A DNA stretch of 64,000 bases, taken from Bradyrhizobium manausense (GTDB lineage Bacteria > Pseudomonadota > Alphaproteobacteria > Rhizobiales > Xanthobacteraceae). The translations under genes and the position numbers were made by a program. The notes beneath the pieces are model-generated. The model worked only from the letters and a program-made list of their open reading frames with translations. It had not been told where the DNA came from and did not search any database. The stretch lies in contig NZ_JAFCJI010000002.1 in assembly GCF_018131105.1 (NCBI RefSeq), forward strand, positions 930,001 to 994,000. The letters are read 5' to 3'. Numbering within the stretch: the first letter of the stretch is position 1; each line of letters starts with the position of its first letter. Of the stretch, positions 50,815-60,510 are shown piece after piece.

Positions 50815-51813
50815 CTATTCGATCACCTCGTTGGCGCTGATGAGCAACGCCTGCGGCAGCGTCACGCCAATCTTCTCCGCCGCTTTGGTGTTAAGCGACA
50901 GACGGAAAGCGATCGGTTGCCGGAACGGAATTTCGGCGGGGTTGTGGCCGGATAATATCTGCGCCATCTGAGCCGCCATCTGCCGAAACGCGTCAGGCAA
51001 ATCGCGATAATAAGCCATCAGCCCTCCAGCCACGACGAGATCGTGAAAGGGATAGCAGGCGGGCAGGCGAGTACGGGTGGCCAGATCGACGAGCCTCTTG
51101 CTGTGGGACAAGTGTTCCGGCTCGTCGGAGACCAGCAGCATGTCGGATCTGGACCAGTCGGTTGAGGCGAAAGCAGCATCGTAGGCCGCATCGTTCAGAT
51201 CGCTTCCGAGGTCCACTTGTGAAAGCGAAAGTTTGGACGATTGTGCAGCCTCCCGAACCATGGCGGCCTGTGGTTGCCTCCAAGCCTGCGAAGACGAAAG
51301 ATAGGCCACTCGCGAAGCCTCAGGCTTTATCTCTCGTAGCAGTCCAAGACGCTTTCCATGAAGCTCTATCCCCGCGTCAACGGTCACGCCGGTCACGTTC
51401 CCTCCCGGTCGCGCGAGACTTGTCGCAAGCCCCCAGACGACAGGGTCACCTATGATGGTGACTATTGGAATGCTCTGTGTTGCCGCCCTGAGAGCGAGGG
51501 TCATAGGACCGGCTGATGTCAGGATTGCCTCTGGATTGGTGCTTACAACTGTTCTGGCCAACTCAGGATAGCGATCCATATCGCCACCTCCCGAATAGCG
51601 CTCAATGGCAAGGTTCTGCCCTTCGGCAAATCCCAGGCGCGCAAGTTCATCGAGGAACGCCCGATTGTAAGAGTTCGTCCTGAGACTTTCAATCGAGCGG
51701 GAAGGTGCGACGATTGCAATCCGTCTCTGTCCGGGCGGCTGCGCTCTGGCGATACCAGACAACACAACCGAACCGCCGAAAGCGCCTGCGATGAACTCTC
51801 GTCGCTTCATCAT
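50815..51813 (-). CDS. Orphan ABC substrate-binding protein (PF04392 type)
   Basis: This 332-aa exported protein starts MMKRREFIAGAFGGSVVLSG, a Tat-like signal ending at ARA. The periplasmic-binding fold typical of the ABC_sub_bind family includes LARLGFAEGQNLAIERY, PIVTIIGDPVVWGLATSLAR, GGNVTGVT, and the C-terminal LNTKAAEKIGVTLPQALLIS. No permease or ATPase is nearby. Such orphan copies are abundant in Bradyrhizobium. The ligand is unknown. Confidence 0.88.
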   Translation of the reverse strand: MMKRREFIAGAFGGSVVLSGIARAQPPGQRRIAIVAPSRSIESLRTNSYNRAFLDELARLGFAEGQNLAIERYSGGGDMDRYPELARTVVSTNPEAILTSAGPMTLALRAATQSIPIVTIIGDPVVWGLATSLARPGGNVTGVTVDAGIELHGKRLGLLREIKPEASRVAYLSSSQAWRQPQAAMVREAAQSSKLSLSQVDLGSDLNDAAYDAAFASTDWSRSDMLLVSDEPEHLSHSKRLVDLATRTRLPACYPFHDLVVAGGLMAYYRDLPDAFRQMAAQMAQILSGHNPAEIPFRQPIAFRLSLNTKAAEKIGVTLPQALLISANEVIE

Positions 51814-52194
51814 GGCTGCCCGACATTGTCCTGTCCGGAAAAGCATATGATCACAGGCTGCAAAGCGCGACCAGCCCAATCAGGACGGTCCTCCAGGTCG
51901 GAGCCGGGGCAACCGCTGACACTGGGCGTGCGGCAGGACAAGGCCGGGTGTGGACCAAGAACGGAAGTCAGCGCGGCAAGATGATTGCGCGATCTTCTCC
52001 CGAACGAAGTCGTTCTGCCGATCGACATCGGCAATCGCAACACGAGCAAATTCGGTCAGGGTTATCTCGGTCATGGCCGCGCTCCCTGCTCAAGCAGGCG
52101 GGAGCGCAATCAGTCTCTCAGCCACCGGCGCCTACGGGCAGGGCCTCGGCCGGTGATGATCCAACAACTAACACAGACCGGCTTGGTTGAACAC
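51814..52194. other. Intergenic region, no supported gene
   Basis: This stretch sits upstream of the orphan binding protein and downstream of small minus-strand frames. The frames present do not resemble proteins. I see no repeat or RNA signature. Confidence 0.4.
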
Positions 52195-52386
52195 TTAGTC
52201 AACCGGATCAACCATTCCCCAGCGAAGATGGCGACATCTGGTTATTTCTAGGCGAGCCAGTAAGACATTGCTTCTAATCCTCGCTACTTCAATGCGAGCT
52301 TGCAGTAGTCGGTTGCGCATCTCGGCTCTCATTGCCTGAGTATCCGCTATGACCGTATCCGCACGTTTCAGCAACAGATCGTCCAT
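52195..52386 (-). CDS. Small helical protein, MDxLL-RAD family, copy 1
   Basis: This 63-aa protein begins MDDLLLKRADTVIADTQAMR and continues as a basic, alpha-helical/coiled-coil chain. The beginning matches those of the frames at 52608-52823 and 54153-54389: MD(D/S)LL, then (K/R)xAD, then xIxD or E. The ribosome binding site is weak; a G12 tract followed by AGG lies about 22 bases upstream on its strand. The function is unknown. Confidence 0.5.
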   Translation of the reverse strand: MDDLLLKRADTVIADTQAMRAEMRNRLLQARIEVARIRSNVLLARLEITRCRHLRWGMVDPVD

Positions 52387-52407
52387 GTCGCCACGGTAGC
52401 GAATCCT

Positions 52408-52419
52408 CCCCCCCCCCCC
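52408..52419. repeat. C12 homopolymer tract
   Basis: Twelve C in a row, or twelve G on the minus strand, occur in the leader of the 63-aa small protein gene. Long mononucleotide tracts are rare in such genomes and prone to slippage or sequencing error. Confidence 0.85.
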
Positions 52420-52607
52420 GCACTAACCCATGACATGCCGACCGGCGGGTCTCGACGCGTTCACCGCGTGTCCGCTCCGGGTCAAAAGCGGGCCTGAGCG
52501 TGAGAAATGTCAGTTAATCTACTGGAAGCGGACCTGTCAGCGCACCGGGCGAAGGTCAGCAACGGGCCCAGTAGGCGACAGTTCGACTGTCGAACCGAAT
52601 TGGCCCA

Positions 52608-52823
52608 TTAGCTTGCAGCAGGATTTCCCCGATCAGCACTGATCCTGTCGGCTGTTTCCGTCTGAAGATGAACAGCTCCAGCCCTCTCCACGCGCCTCAG
52701 CAAAACGTGGGCTCGGAGCTTGCCGGCTTCCGGCCGCGCTTTGCGAAGGGCCCTGCGCCCCTCTTCTCTCAGGGCGAGAGTATCTGCGATGAGGGTGTCA
52801 GCGTATTTTAGCAGACTATCCAT
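52608..52823 (-). CDS. Small helical protein, MDxLL-RAD family, copy 2
   Basis: This 71-aa protein starts MDSLLKYADTLIADTLALRE, closely like the copies at 52195-52386 and 54153-54389. A basic helix follows (GRRALRKARPEAGKLRAHVL). No domain is recognised. The conserved N-terminal pattern among three neighbouring frames on one strand is the argument that it is a real gene. Confidence 0.5.
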   Translation of the reverse strand: MDSLLKYADTLIADTLALREEGRRALRKARPEAGKLRAHVLLRRVERAGAVHLQTETADRISADRGNPAAS

Positions 52824-53096
52824 AGACCCAGATAAGCCGAATAGGACCGTTCAGTCGTTGATGTCGCTCAATCGTCGCTTGAACCAGCAGCGGTCAACGC
52901 ATAGACGCTTGAGCGCCCGAAAATCGGAAGAGTTCCGATCTTCAGCCACTTCGGCTTCCTAGGCCGTTGGCCAACGAGGGACGTCGGCAGCAATATCCGC
53001 GTCATCAGCAACGGGCCAAAAGGCGACCTCGGCACCCAAGAGGAACGGCATCTTCGTGGGGACGTTTCACGATGGGCGTTTCAGTGGAGCTAAAGC

Positions 53097-53330
53097 ATGG
53101 ATCGAGAAGCCGAAGTCGAACGCCTCGGGCAGTCCGACAGGCATATCGCGACTGCCGAGCAACACATCACGAAGCAACGACTTTTACTCGACAATCTGCG
53201 GTCGGACGGTCACGACACAAAAGTTGCAGAGGAGATGCTTACGGGCTTCGAGCACAATCTGAAGACGCTGCTTGAGCATCGAGAGCTAATTCTCAAAACG
53301 ATTGAGCAGATCGACAACGGGCTGGCCTGA
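53097..53330 (+). CDS. Small helical protein, DGxDT family, copy A
   Basis: This 77-aa, fully alpha-helical hydrophilic protein has HIATAEQHITKQRLLLDNLR then SDGHDTKVAEEMLTGFEHNL and HRELILKTIEQIDNGLA. About half of the last 61 residues are identical to the C terminus of the convergent gene at 53414-53887. GGAG lies six bases before the ATG. It is of a type abundant in Bradyrhizobium as hypothetical proteins. The function is unknown. Confidence 0.68.
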   Translation: MDREAEVERLGQSDRHIATAEQHITKQRLLLDNLRSDGHDTKVAEEMLTGFEHNLKTLLEHRELILKTIEQIDNGLA

Positions 53331-53413
53331 TCACTGGGCGTTACCGATCCAGACGAATTCGGCTCTCTGTTTTTCTTATGGGCCGGCATCAACGACCAAA
53401 TGACCAGGTTGCC

Positions 53414-53887
53414 TTACAGGCCCTCGTCGGTCTCCTCGATGGCCCTAAGGATAAGCTCTCGGTGCTCGCGCATTACCTGCAGATTGGCCTCGAAAACCCT
53501 CATGGTTTCCTCCGCGAGCTTTGTGTCCTGGCCATCGCAACGCAGGTTCTCGATCAAGGCCGTTTGCTCACTGATCACACGTTCAGCTTTTCCTACGTGT
53601 TCATTGGCAAGAGACAGATGTTGCCGCTCAAGGGATCGCCACTCCCCCTTTGCCTTCAGTTTCCTATCGATGGCTGTCTGTATCCGAAGGTCGTCAGGGG
53701 GGCGAGACGATGGCGTTTCGGGCGTTTCGGTCTTGGGCTGCGCGATCTTTGGAATGTTTGGCGGAGGATTTTCCGCCAGCACTTTGCGGCCCAGCGCGAC
53801 AGCCGCCCGTCCTGACGCCAGACTGCGATCCTCCCTCTCCTTGTCGAGAGGAGACAAACGGAAAATGCGGACAGCCGGCACCAACAT
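53414..53887 (-). CDS. Helical protein, DGxDT family, copy B with N-terminal extension
   Basis: This 157-aa protein has an N-terminal half that is proline-rich and probably disordered (ENPPPNIPKIAQPKTETPET). The C-terminal 75 residues are helical and paralogous to the convergent 77-aa protein: HVGKAERVISEQTALIENLR, CDGQDTKLAEETMRVFEANL, HRELILRAIEETDEGL. GGGAG lies nine bases before the ATG at 53887. The function is unknown. Confidence 0.65.
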   Translation of the reverse strand: MLVPAVRIFRLSPLDKEREDRSLASGRAAVALGRKVLAENPPPNIPKIAQPKTETPETPSSRPPDDLRIQTAIDRKLKAKGEWRSLERQHLSLANEHVGKAERVISEQTALIENLRCDGQDTKLAEETMRVFEANLQVMREHRELILRAIEETDEGL

Positions 53888-54019
53888 TTCCGATGCTCCC
53901 GGTCCTGCAGTCGGGAATCTGTCGTGAGCATCCTACCGGACTTAATACCTGAATGACAGGGCATCGGCCTTTCAGCCTGGACAGTTCGGCGGAACAGAAG
54001 CGCCCCCCCGTTATAGGGG

Positions 54020-54253
54020 ATGGCACAGGACCTAGAGACGCTGTTCGCACGTGCCCAAACCGCAATTCTGCGCTCCAAGCAGCTCGCGGAAGACTTTGTT
54101 GCAGCGCATAGGCGCATGCTGGACCAGATAACCGCGAGGCGGATGAAGGACTTCACGCCGGCTGATCGGAAGATAAGGTACCCGCAGGACATTCCTCAAA
54201 AGCGTCCTGCCTATCAGCCATTTCCAACCGAGACTGACGATAACGAGACCTAG
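54020..54253 (+). CDS. Small helical hypothetical protein
   Basis: This 77-aa frame starts MAQDLETLFARAQTAILRSK and ends with a hydrophilic, proline-containing tail. The first 40 residues are a good amphipathic helix and loosely recall the MDxLL-RAD frames. It overlaps the frame at 54153-54389 on the other strand by about 100 bases, so at most one may be real over that part. Confidence 0.42.
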   Translation: MAQDLETLFARAQTAILRSKQLAEDFVAAHRRMLDQITARRMKDFTPADRKIRYPQDIPQKRPAYQPFPTETDDNET

Positions 54254-54389
54254 CGCTCCGAGCACGACCGACGGCTAATCTCAGCGCGCGGGCCACCCTT
54301 CTGACCTGCACGAGTTGTTCTATTGCCTCGTCCCTGACGCGATAGCCCTCTTCGATTGCCCGGTCGGCGCGCTTGAGCAGATCGTCCAT
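54153..54389 (-). CDS. Small helical protein, MDxLL-RAD family, copy 3
   Basis: This 78-aa frame starts MDDLLKRADRAIEEGYRVRD, matching the two copies at about 52.2-52.8 kb. A basic helix (RALRLAVGRARSARSRYRQS) follows. An in-frame ATG at 54452 would add 21 residues. The overlap with the plus-strand frame ending at 54253 reduces confidence in the C-terminal half. Confidence 0.48.
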   Translation of the reverse strand: MDDLLKRADRAIEEGYRVRDEAIEQLVQVRRVARALRLAVGRARSARSRYRQSRLEMADRQDAFEECPAGTLSSDQPA

Positions 54390-54528
54390 CGCTGCATAAG
54401 ACGACGCGAAATAGATCGTTCCGATCAGCTCCCAAAGTCCGTTGCGGGTCACTATCGGGCTTCCCGGACTTGCCCGTACCTGGTCCCCTCACGGTGCCAA
54501 GCAGACGCTCGGATCCATGATTGCAGTC

Positions 54529-55353
54529 CTAGCTCAGCCAGAACTTCGGCGTCGCCGGCTCCAGCCTTCCGCCGACGCGCACCGGCGCAATCTTCAGCGC
54601 CAGGCCCGTCGCGTCGTCCGTCTCGACTGCGACACCGCTCAGCGTCGCAACACCCGCGGCCGGCTCGAACCGGCCCGACGGAATCCCGGACGTGAACCGG
54701 CGCAGCGGCTCTTCCTTCTGCATGCCGATGATGGAGTCGTAGTCGCCGGTCATGCCGGCATCGGTCATGTAGGCGGTGCCGCCCGACAGGATCTGGTGAT
54801 CGGCCGTCGGCACATGGGTGTGCGTGCCGACGACGAGGCTGGCGCGGCCGTCGCAGAAGAAGCCGACGCCCTGCTTCTCGCTGCTCGCCTCGCAATGGAA
54901 GTCGACGACGATGGCGTCGGCGGCAACACCGAGCGGACAGGCGCCGAGTTCGCGCTCGAGCGCGGCAAAGGGATCGTCGAACGGGGTCATGAAGACACGG
55001 CCAAGCGCGTTGACGACGAGCGCGTGCTTGCCGTTCTTGGTCTCGACCAGGGCGGCGCCGCGGCCGGGCGTGCCGCGCGGATAATTCGCGGGCCGCACCA
55101 GGCGCTCGGCGCGCTCGATGAAGACAAGGGCTTCGCGCTGGTCCCAGGAATGATTGCCAAGCGTCACCGCATCGGCACCGGCATTGAGAAACTCCTGGTA
55201 GATCGCTTCGGTGATGCCGAAGCCACCGGCCGAATTCTCGCCGTTGACGACGACGAAATCGAGCGACCAATCCTTGACCATGCCGGGCAGATATTCGGCG
55301 ATGGCATCGCGCCCCGCCCGACCGACGACATCACCCACGAAGAGAATGCGCAA
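54529..55353 (-). CDS. ymdB: YmdB-family metallophosphoesterase
   Basis: This 274-aa cytoplasmic phosphodiesterase of the TIGR00282 group has MRILFVGDVVGRAGRDAIAE, VVVNGENSAGGFGITE, TLGNHSWDQREAL, IVVDFHCEASSEK and VVGTHTHVPTADHQIL, which give the metal ligands. YmdB homologues hydrolyse 2',3'-cyclic nucleotides. Its start overlaps the end of the cyclo-ligase gene by 23 bases, so the two are co-expressed. Confidence 0.93.
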   Translation of the reverse strand: MRILFVGDVVGRAGRDAIAEYLPGMVKDWSLDFVVVNGENSAGGFGITEAIYQEFLNAGADAVTLGNHSWDQREALVFIERAERLVRPANYPRGTPGRGAALVETKNGKHALVVNALGRVFMTPFDDPFAALERELGACPLGVAADAIVVDFHCEASSEKQGVGFFCDGRASLVVGTHTHVPTADHQILSGGTAYMTDAGMTGDYDSIIGMQKEEPLRRFTSGIPSGRFEPAAGVATLSGVAVETDDATGLALKIAPVRVGGRLEPATPKFWLS

Positions 55354-55927
55354 CTTCAGAACTCCGGAAATCGAACACGTCCGATTCCGTTAGCACATAA
55401 TCCAGCGCCACGTCGTGGGCCAATGCCGGAACCGCCTTGATCTCCTGCGCGGCAAAAGCAAGCCCGATGCCGAGGATGTTCTTGGCCTTGCGCAGGTGAG
55501 CGAAGGTGACGTCGTAGTGCCCCGCACCATATCCGATGCGATGGCCCAGACGATCGAAGGCCGCGAGCGGCGTCAGCATGATGTCGGGGATGACCTCGGC
55601 GGCTGCCGGCGACGGCTCGGGAATGCCGAGCGGGCCGAGCATCAGGCGGTCGTTCGGATGGAAGAGGCGGAAGATCAGCGACTGACCGCGCGCGGTGACG
55701 CAGGGCAGCGCCAGCCTGGCACCTGCCTCGGCGAGCTTCTTCATCAGCGGCAGCGGATCGATCTCGCTGCGGATCGGCGAATAGCCGGAGACGATGCTGC
55801 CGGGCAGCAGCTCGAACGGCAGCCCGCGCTTGGCGAGTTTCGTCGCGGCGGCAGTGCGCTTCTTGTCGCTCAGCGCGTCGCGCGCCGCGAGGGCTTTGGC
55901 GCGGAGTTCGGATTTTGAATTGGACAT
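55331..55927 (-). CDS. 5-formyltetrahydrofolate cyclo-ligase
   Basis: This 198-aa enzyme converts 5-formyl-THF to 5,10-methenyl-THF using ATP. It has the N-terminal LRAKALAARDALSDKKRTAA helix, GYSPIRSEIDPLPLM, LMLGPLGIPEPSPAA, and the conserved RLGHRIGYGAGHYDVTFAHL. Its location beside 6S RNA and zapA is the conserved bacterial arrangement. The ATG at 55927 is taken as the start; the frame is open to 55996. Confidence 0.93.
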   Translation of the reverse strand: MSNSKSELRAKALAARDALSDKKRTAAATKLAKRGLPFELLPGSIVSGYSPIRSEIDPLPLMKKLAEAGARLALPCVTARGQSLIFRLFHPNDRLMLGPLGIPEPSPAAAEVIPDIMLTPLAAFDRLGHRIGYGAGHYDVTFAHLRKAKNILGIGLAFAAQEIKAVPALAHDVALDYVLTESDVFDFRSSEVAHSLRG

Positions 55928-56032
55928 GCGCGTTGGTCCCCCAAGGTCATCACCCGCCTTGTGCGCGCTTGCGCACTGGAGCGGATGATCCAGCATTCCA
56001 GAGGCGGTGGTGAGTCACACGAAAGCCGCGGC

Positions 56033-56066
56033 GTACTGGATTCCCCGCTTTCGCGGGGAATGACAC
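56033..56066. repeat. REP-like hairpin
   Basis: TTCCCCGC and GCGGGGAA form a perfect stem with a TTTC loop at 56041-56060, within the flanking GGATTCCCC/GAATGACA sequence common to this repeat type. It lies between 6S RNA and the cyclo-ligase gene. Confidence 0.6.
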
Positions 56067-56119
56067 CTACTGAACTGGCCGCGGTCATTTCGACAGGCAA
56101 GAACCAGAAGGAAGAAACA

Positions 56120-56286
56120 GTGCGAAGCCGCGGACGCCGTTGAAGCACTCGATCCCGGAGTTCCCTACGAAAGTAGGTGGGCACCATATGTCCGGGCCCA
56201 CGGGCCCGGCCAGGGACAGTTCCCTAAAGGATCGATAAGGCCCCGGGGATATATGGCTCCGGACGCGCGTCGCAGCCTCGCCGGGG
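56120..56286 (-). ncRNA. ssrS: 6S RNA
   Basis: 6S RNA binds the housekeeping RNA polymerase and mimics an open promoter. The position between zapA and the cyclo-ligase gene on the same strand is the standard 6S locus. The transcript can form a closing stem: GCGAGGCTGCG (56281-56271) with CGCGGCTTCGC (56132-56122). Further stems include GGGCCCGTGGGCCC near the centre and a bubble region near TTAGGGAACT/AGTTCCC-like pairs. The exact ends are estimated. An open frame lying across it is not a gene. Confidence 0.82.
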
Positions 56287-56339
56287 CAATGTAACAACGA
56301 TACTGACGAATCGCCAGCCCGGCGGACGGCCGTCCACGG

Positions 56340-56723
56340 TCAGCCGATCGCGATCCCGTTGCCGACGGTCCGGTTCAGGACCTGGGTCGACTTCTCGATG
56401 CGCTCGGCTGCGGAGTTCAGTGCGTTGACCACGGCGGTCTGGGTGATCCGGGCGCGCTCGACGGCGGCGTTGCGGAAATCCCTAAGCTCGGTCAGCTCCT
56501 GCTCCATGGTGCGGATGCGGTTGCCGGCATCGACCAGCTCGTCGCAGACGGTCAGTGCCGCCATCACGGTGAGGCGTGCATCGCCGATCTCGCCGAACTT
56601 TCCGCGCAGCGACTGAATCCGCGTCTCCAGGCTTTCGGCGAGCTTCAACAACCGCACCTCCTGGCCCTCCTCGCAGGCCATGCGGTACTGGCGGGCATTG
56701 ATGGTGACGTTGATGTGGCTCAT
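56340..56723 (-). CDS. zapA: Cell division protein ZapA
   Basis: This 127-aa protein bundles FtsZ filaments at the division site. It has the short N-terminal beta part (MSHINVTINARQYRMACEEG), LLKLAESLETRIQSLRGKFG and a long C-terminal coiled coil. It overlaps the preceding coiled-coil gene by four bases and lies next to 6S RNA. Confidence 0.93.
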   Translation of the reverse strand: MSHINVTINARQYRMACEEGQEVRLLKLAESLETRIQSLRGKFGEIGDARLTVMAALTVCDELVDAGNRIRTMEQELTELRDFRNAAVERARITQTAVVNALNSAAERIEKSTQVLNRTVGNGIAIG

Positions 56724-57040
56724 CCGTCCTCTCCGGTATCAAGTACCGAGCGTATCGTGACGATCGCGGAATCCAGCCGATCCGAGATCTCGCGGTTGGT
56801 GCGCTCGAGCTTGCGCGCCTTCACCAGCGCGCCGTCGAGCTCGTCGGCAAGACGCGAGCGATCCGCGCCCAGCGCCTGGATTCGCGTCGCAAGCTCATTC
56901 TCGTCGCGGTCGGCATCGCGACGCCGCTCGACCGCGCTTTCGAGCGAGTCGAGTGCCGCCGTGAGTCTGCGGGTCGCAATCTCGATCTCGACGGCGGACG
57001 ACTCCGTCATGGCGGAGCTTTTGGAAACGCGATCGTTCAT
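56720..57040 (-). CDS. DUF4164 coiled-coil protein
   Basis: This 106-aa, almost entirely coiled-coil protein contains IEIATRRLTAALDSLESAVE and RIQALGADRSRLADELDGAL. It matches the DUF4164 family, encoded before zapA in alphaproteobacteria. It overlaps zapA by four bases (ATGA-type), suggesting a role with ZapA, perhaps similar to ZapB. That role is inference. Confidence 0.87.
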   Translation of the reverse strand: MNDRVSKSSAMTESSAVEIEIATRRLTAALDSLESAVERRRDADRDENELATRIQALGADRSRLADELDGALVKARKLERTNREISDRLDSAIVTIRSVLDTGEDG

Positions 57041-57340
57041 GCAGTCAGCGGCGGAACCTGTGGGCCTTGCCCGTGGCCTTTACCTGGGAGCTTGCCGTCC
57101 GGCAAAAGACTCGGTTCGGCAAGCGGTTAGAAGCAGAAATTTACGTGGCAAGCTAGCCGAGCGCAACGCCGCCGCGAAACTATGCACCGCTAAGCAACCT
57201 TTACGGCCAAACCGACGTTTGATTGCCTTGGACTCCCGGAACCGAGGTGCTATCCCAGCCCCGACCTTCAGTGGCCGAAAGGCTCCTTTCCGCGCGGCCC
57301 GCACCACCGCCAAGCGCCTCATTTCAGACGGATTTCAGAC
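57041..57340. other. Intergenic region between divergent DUF4164 and tkt genes
   Basis: This 300-base stretch holds both promoters. AT-richer pieces (for example AGCAGAAATTTACGTGGCAA at about 57130) are promoter candidates. No gene or repeat is supported. Confidence 0.5.
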
Positions 57341-59326
57341 ATGACGCAAGTCGATCACAACCGCATGGCCAACGCGATCCGTGGCCTCTCGATGGACGCC
57401 GTCGAGAAGGCGAAATCGGGCCACCCCGGCCTGCCGATGGGCGCCGCCGACATGGCCACGGTGCTGTTTACGCAATTCCTGAAGTTCGACGCCGCAGCGG
57501 TCGACTGGCCCGACCGCGACCGCTTCGTGCTCTCCGCCGGCCACGGCTCGATGCTGCTCTACTCGCTGCTGTACTTGACCGGCAATGCCGACATGACGCT
57601 GGACCAGCTCAAGCATTTCCGCCAGCTCGGCTCGCTGACGCCGGGGCACCCCGAGAACTTCCACACCAAGGGCATCGAGACCACCACCGGCCCGCTCGGC
57701 CAGGGCATCTCGACCGCGGTCGGCATGGCGCTCGCCGAGAAGATGCTCGCCGCCGAGTTCGGCAAGAAGATCGTCGATCACCACACCTACGTGCTCGCCT
57801 CCGACGGCGACCTGATGGAAGGCGTGTCGCAGGAAGCGATCGCGATGGCCGGCCACTGGAAGCTCGGCAAGCTGATCGTGCTCTACGACGACAACGGCAT
57901 CTCGATCGACGGCCCGACCTCGATCTCCGACTCCGTCGACCAGGTGAAGCGCTTCAAGTCGGCCGGTTGGGCCGCCGAGAAGATCGACGGCCACGACCAG
58001 GCAGCGATTGCTGCCGCGATCACCCGCGCACAGAAATCCAACAAGCCGACGCTGATCGCCTGCCGCACCACCATCGGCTTCGGCGCGCCGCACAAGGCCG
58101 GCACCGCAAAGGCGCACGGCGAAGCGCTCGGCGCCGACGAGCTCAAGGCCGCCAAGGAAAACCTCGGGATCTCGCAGGACGCCTTCTCGGTGCCGGATGA
58201 CGTGCTGAAGGCCTGGCGCGCTGCCGGTTCGCGCGGCGCCGCGGCCCGCCGGGAATGGGAGGGACGGCTCGGTGAACTCGGCAGCCGCAAGCGCGCCGAG
58301 TTCGAACGCCGCCTGCGCCACGAGCGTCCGGCCGCGCTGGCAAAGAACGTGCGCGCGTACAAGAAGGAGCTGCTGGAAAAGCCGATGACAGCGGCGACCC
58401 GCAAGTCCTCGGAAGCCGTGATCGAAGTGATTGCCGGCGCGATGCCGATGGAATTCCTCGCAGGCTCCGCCGACCTCACCGGCTCCAACAACAACAAGGC
58501 GAAGTCGGCGACCGCGTTCTCGGCGAAGACGCCGAAGGGCCGCTTCATCCATTACGGCATCCGCGAGCACGGCATGTGTGCCGCGATGAACGGCATCTTC
58601 CTGCATGGCGGTTTTGCGCCGAACGGCGCGACCTTCCTGGTGTTCACCGACTACGCGCGTCCGGCAATGCGCCTCGCCGCGCTGATGGGCGCCGGTGTCG
58701 TCTACGTGATGACGCATGATTCCATCGGCCTCGGCGAAGACGGCCCGACCCATCAGCCGGTCGAGCATCTCGCCGCCCTTCGCGCCATTCCGAACATGCG
58801 CGTGTTCCGCCCCTGCGACGCGATCGAGGTCGCCGAGTGCTGGGAGCTTGCGCTGAATCGTATCGACGGTCCGACCGTGCTGGCGCTGACGCGCCAGAAC
58901 CTGCCGCAACTCCGCACGTCAGCGCCGAACGAGAATCCGTGCGCGGCCGGCGCCTACGAGCTGGTCGCTGCCCAGGGCGAAGCCAAGGCGACGCTGTTCG
59001 CGTCCGGCTCTGAAGTCGAGATCGCGGTCGCCGCCCAGAAGCAGCTCGCCGAGCGCGGCATCGCGTCACGGGTGGTCTCCGTGCCCTCGCTCGAGCTTTT
59101 GTTAGCGCAACCAGAAGCCAAGCGTGCCGCCATCATCGGCAATGCGCCGGTGAAGGTCGCAATCGAAGCCGCCGTGCGCTGGGGCTGGGATGCCGTGATC
59201 GGCCAGGATGGCGAATTCATCGGCATGCATTCGTTCGGCGCCAGCGCGCCGGCGAAGGACCTTTTCAAGCACTTTGGCATTACCGCCGAGGCTGCGGTCA
59301 ACGCCGTCCTGAAGCGCGTTTCCTGA
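57341..59326 (+). CDS. tkt: Transketolase
   Basis: This 661-aa thiamine-diphosphate enzyme of the pentose phosphate and Calvin cycles has MANAIRGLSMDAVEKAKSGH at the start, with the conserved histidine in HPGLPMGAADM. GPLGQGISTAVGMALAEKM and the ThDP/Mg site SDGDLMEGVSQEAIAMAGHW then DDNGISIDG follow. The pyrimidine domain includes FIHYGIREHGMCAAMNG. The length is normal. It leads a central-carbon gene series with gap, pgk and aldolases on the same strand. Confidence 0.96.
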   Translation: MTQVDHNRMANAIRGLSMDAVEKAKSGHPGLPMGAADMATVLFTQFLKFDAAAVDWPDRDRFVLSAGHGSMLLYSLLYLTGNADMTLDQLKHFRQLGSLTPGHPENFHTKGIETTTGPLGQGISTAVGMALAEKMLAAEFGKKIVDHHTYVLASDGDLMEGVSQEAIAMAGHWKLGKLIVLYDDNGISIDGPTSISDSVDQVKRFKSAGWAAEKIDGHDQAAIAAAITRAQKSNKPTLIACRTTIGFGAPHKAGTAKAHGEALGADELKAAKENLGISQDAFSVPDDVLKAWRAAGSRGAAARREWEGRLGELGSRKRAEFERRLRHERPAALAKNVRAYKKELLEKPMTAATRKSSEAVIEVIAGAMPMEFLAGSADLTGSNNNKAKSATAFSAKTPKGRFIHYGIREHGMCAAMNGIFLHGGFAPNGATFLVFTDYARPAMRLAALMGAGVVYVMTHDSIGLGEDGPTHQPVEHLAALRAIPNMRVFRPCDAIEVAECWELALNRIDGPTVLALTRQNLPQLRTSAPNENPCAAGAYELVAAQGEAKATLFASGSEVEIAVAAQKQLAERGIASRVVSVPSLELLLAQPEAKRAAIIGNAPVKVAIEAAVRWGWDAVIGQDGEFIGMHSFGASAPAKDLFKHFGITAEAAVNAVLKRVS

Positions 59327-59378
59327 GAGTTGAGCTTGGCGGGAAAAAGGACTACGTAAGTCTCATATGTTCAAGCAT

Positions 59379-59397
59379 CGCCCGGCCGAACCGGGCG
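59379..59397 (+). other. Small hairpin between tkt and gap
   Basis: CGCCCGG and CCGGGCG enclose CCGAA. There is no T tract, so it is not a standard terminator; it may be an mRNA-stabilising or processing element. Confidence 0.4.
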
Positions 59398-59493
59398 TCC
59401 GCCCTAAAAAACCCTCGCAGGCGCGCTAAGCGCGTTGTGCGGGATGATCGGGGTTATTGAACACGTCATCGAACGGTCACAAGGAGACGAAAC

Positions 59494-60501
<1,008 letters not shown>

Positions 60502-60510
60502 CTGCACTCT

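Noticed and set aside
56085..56297. 70-codon frame between zapA and cyclo-ligase genes
   Set aside because: It lies on 6S RNA and shows no protein features.
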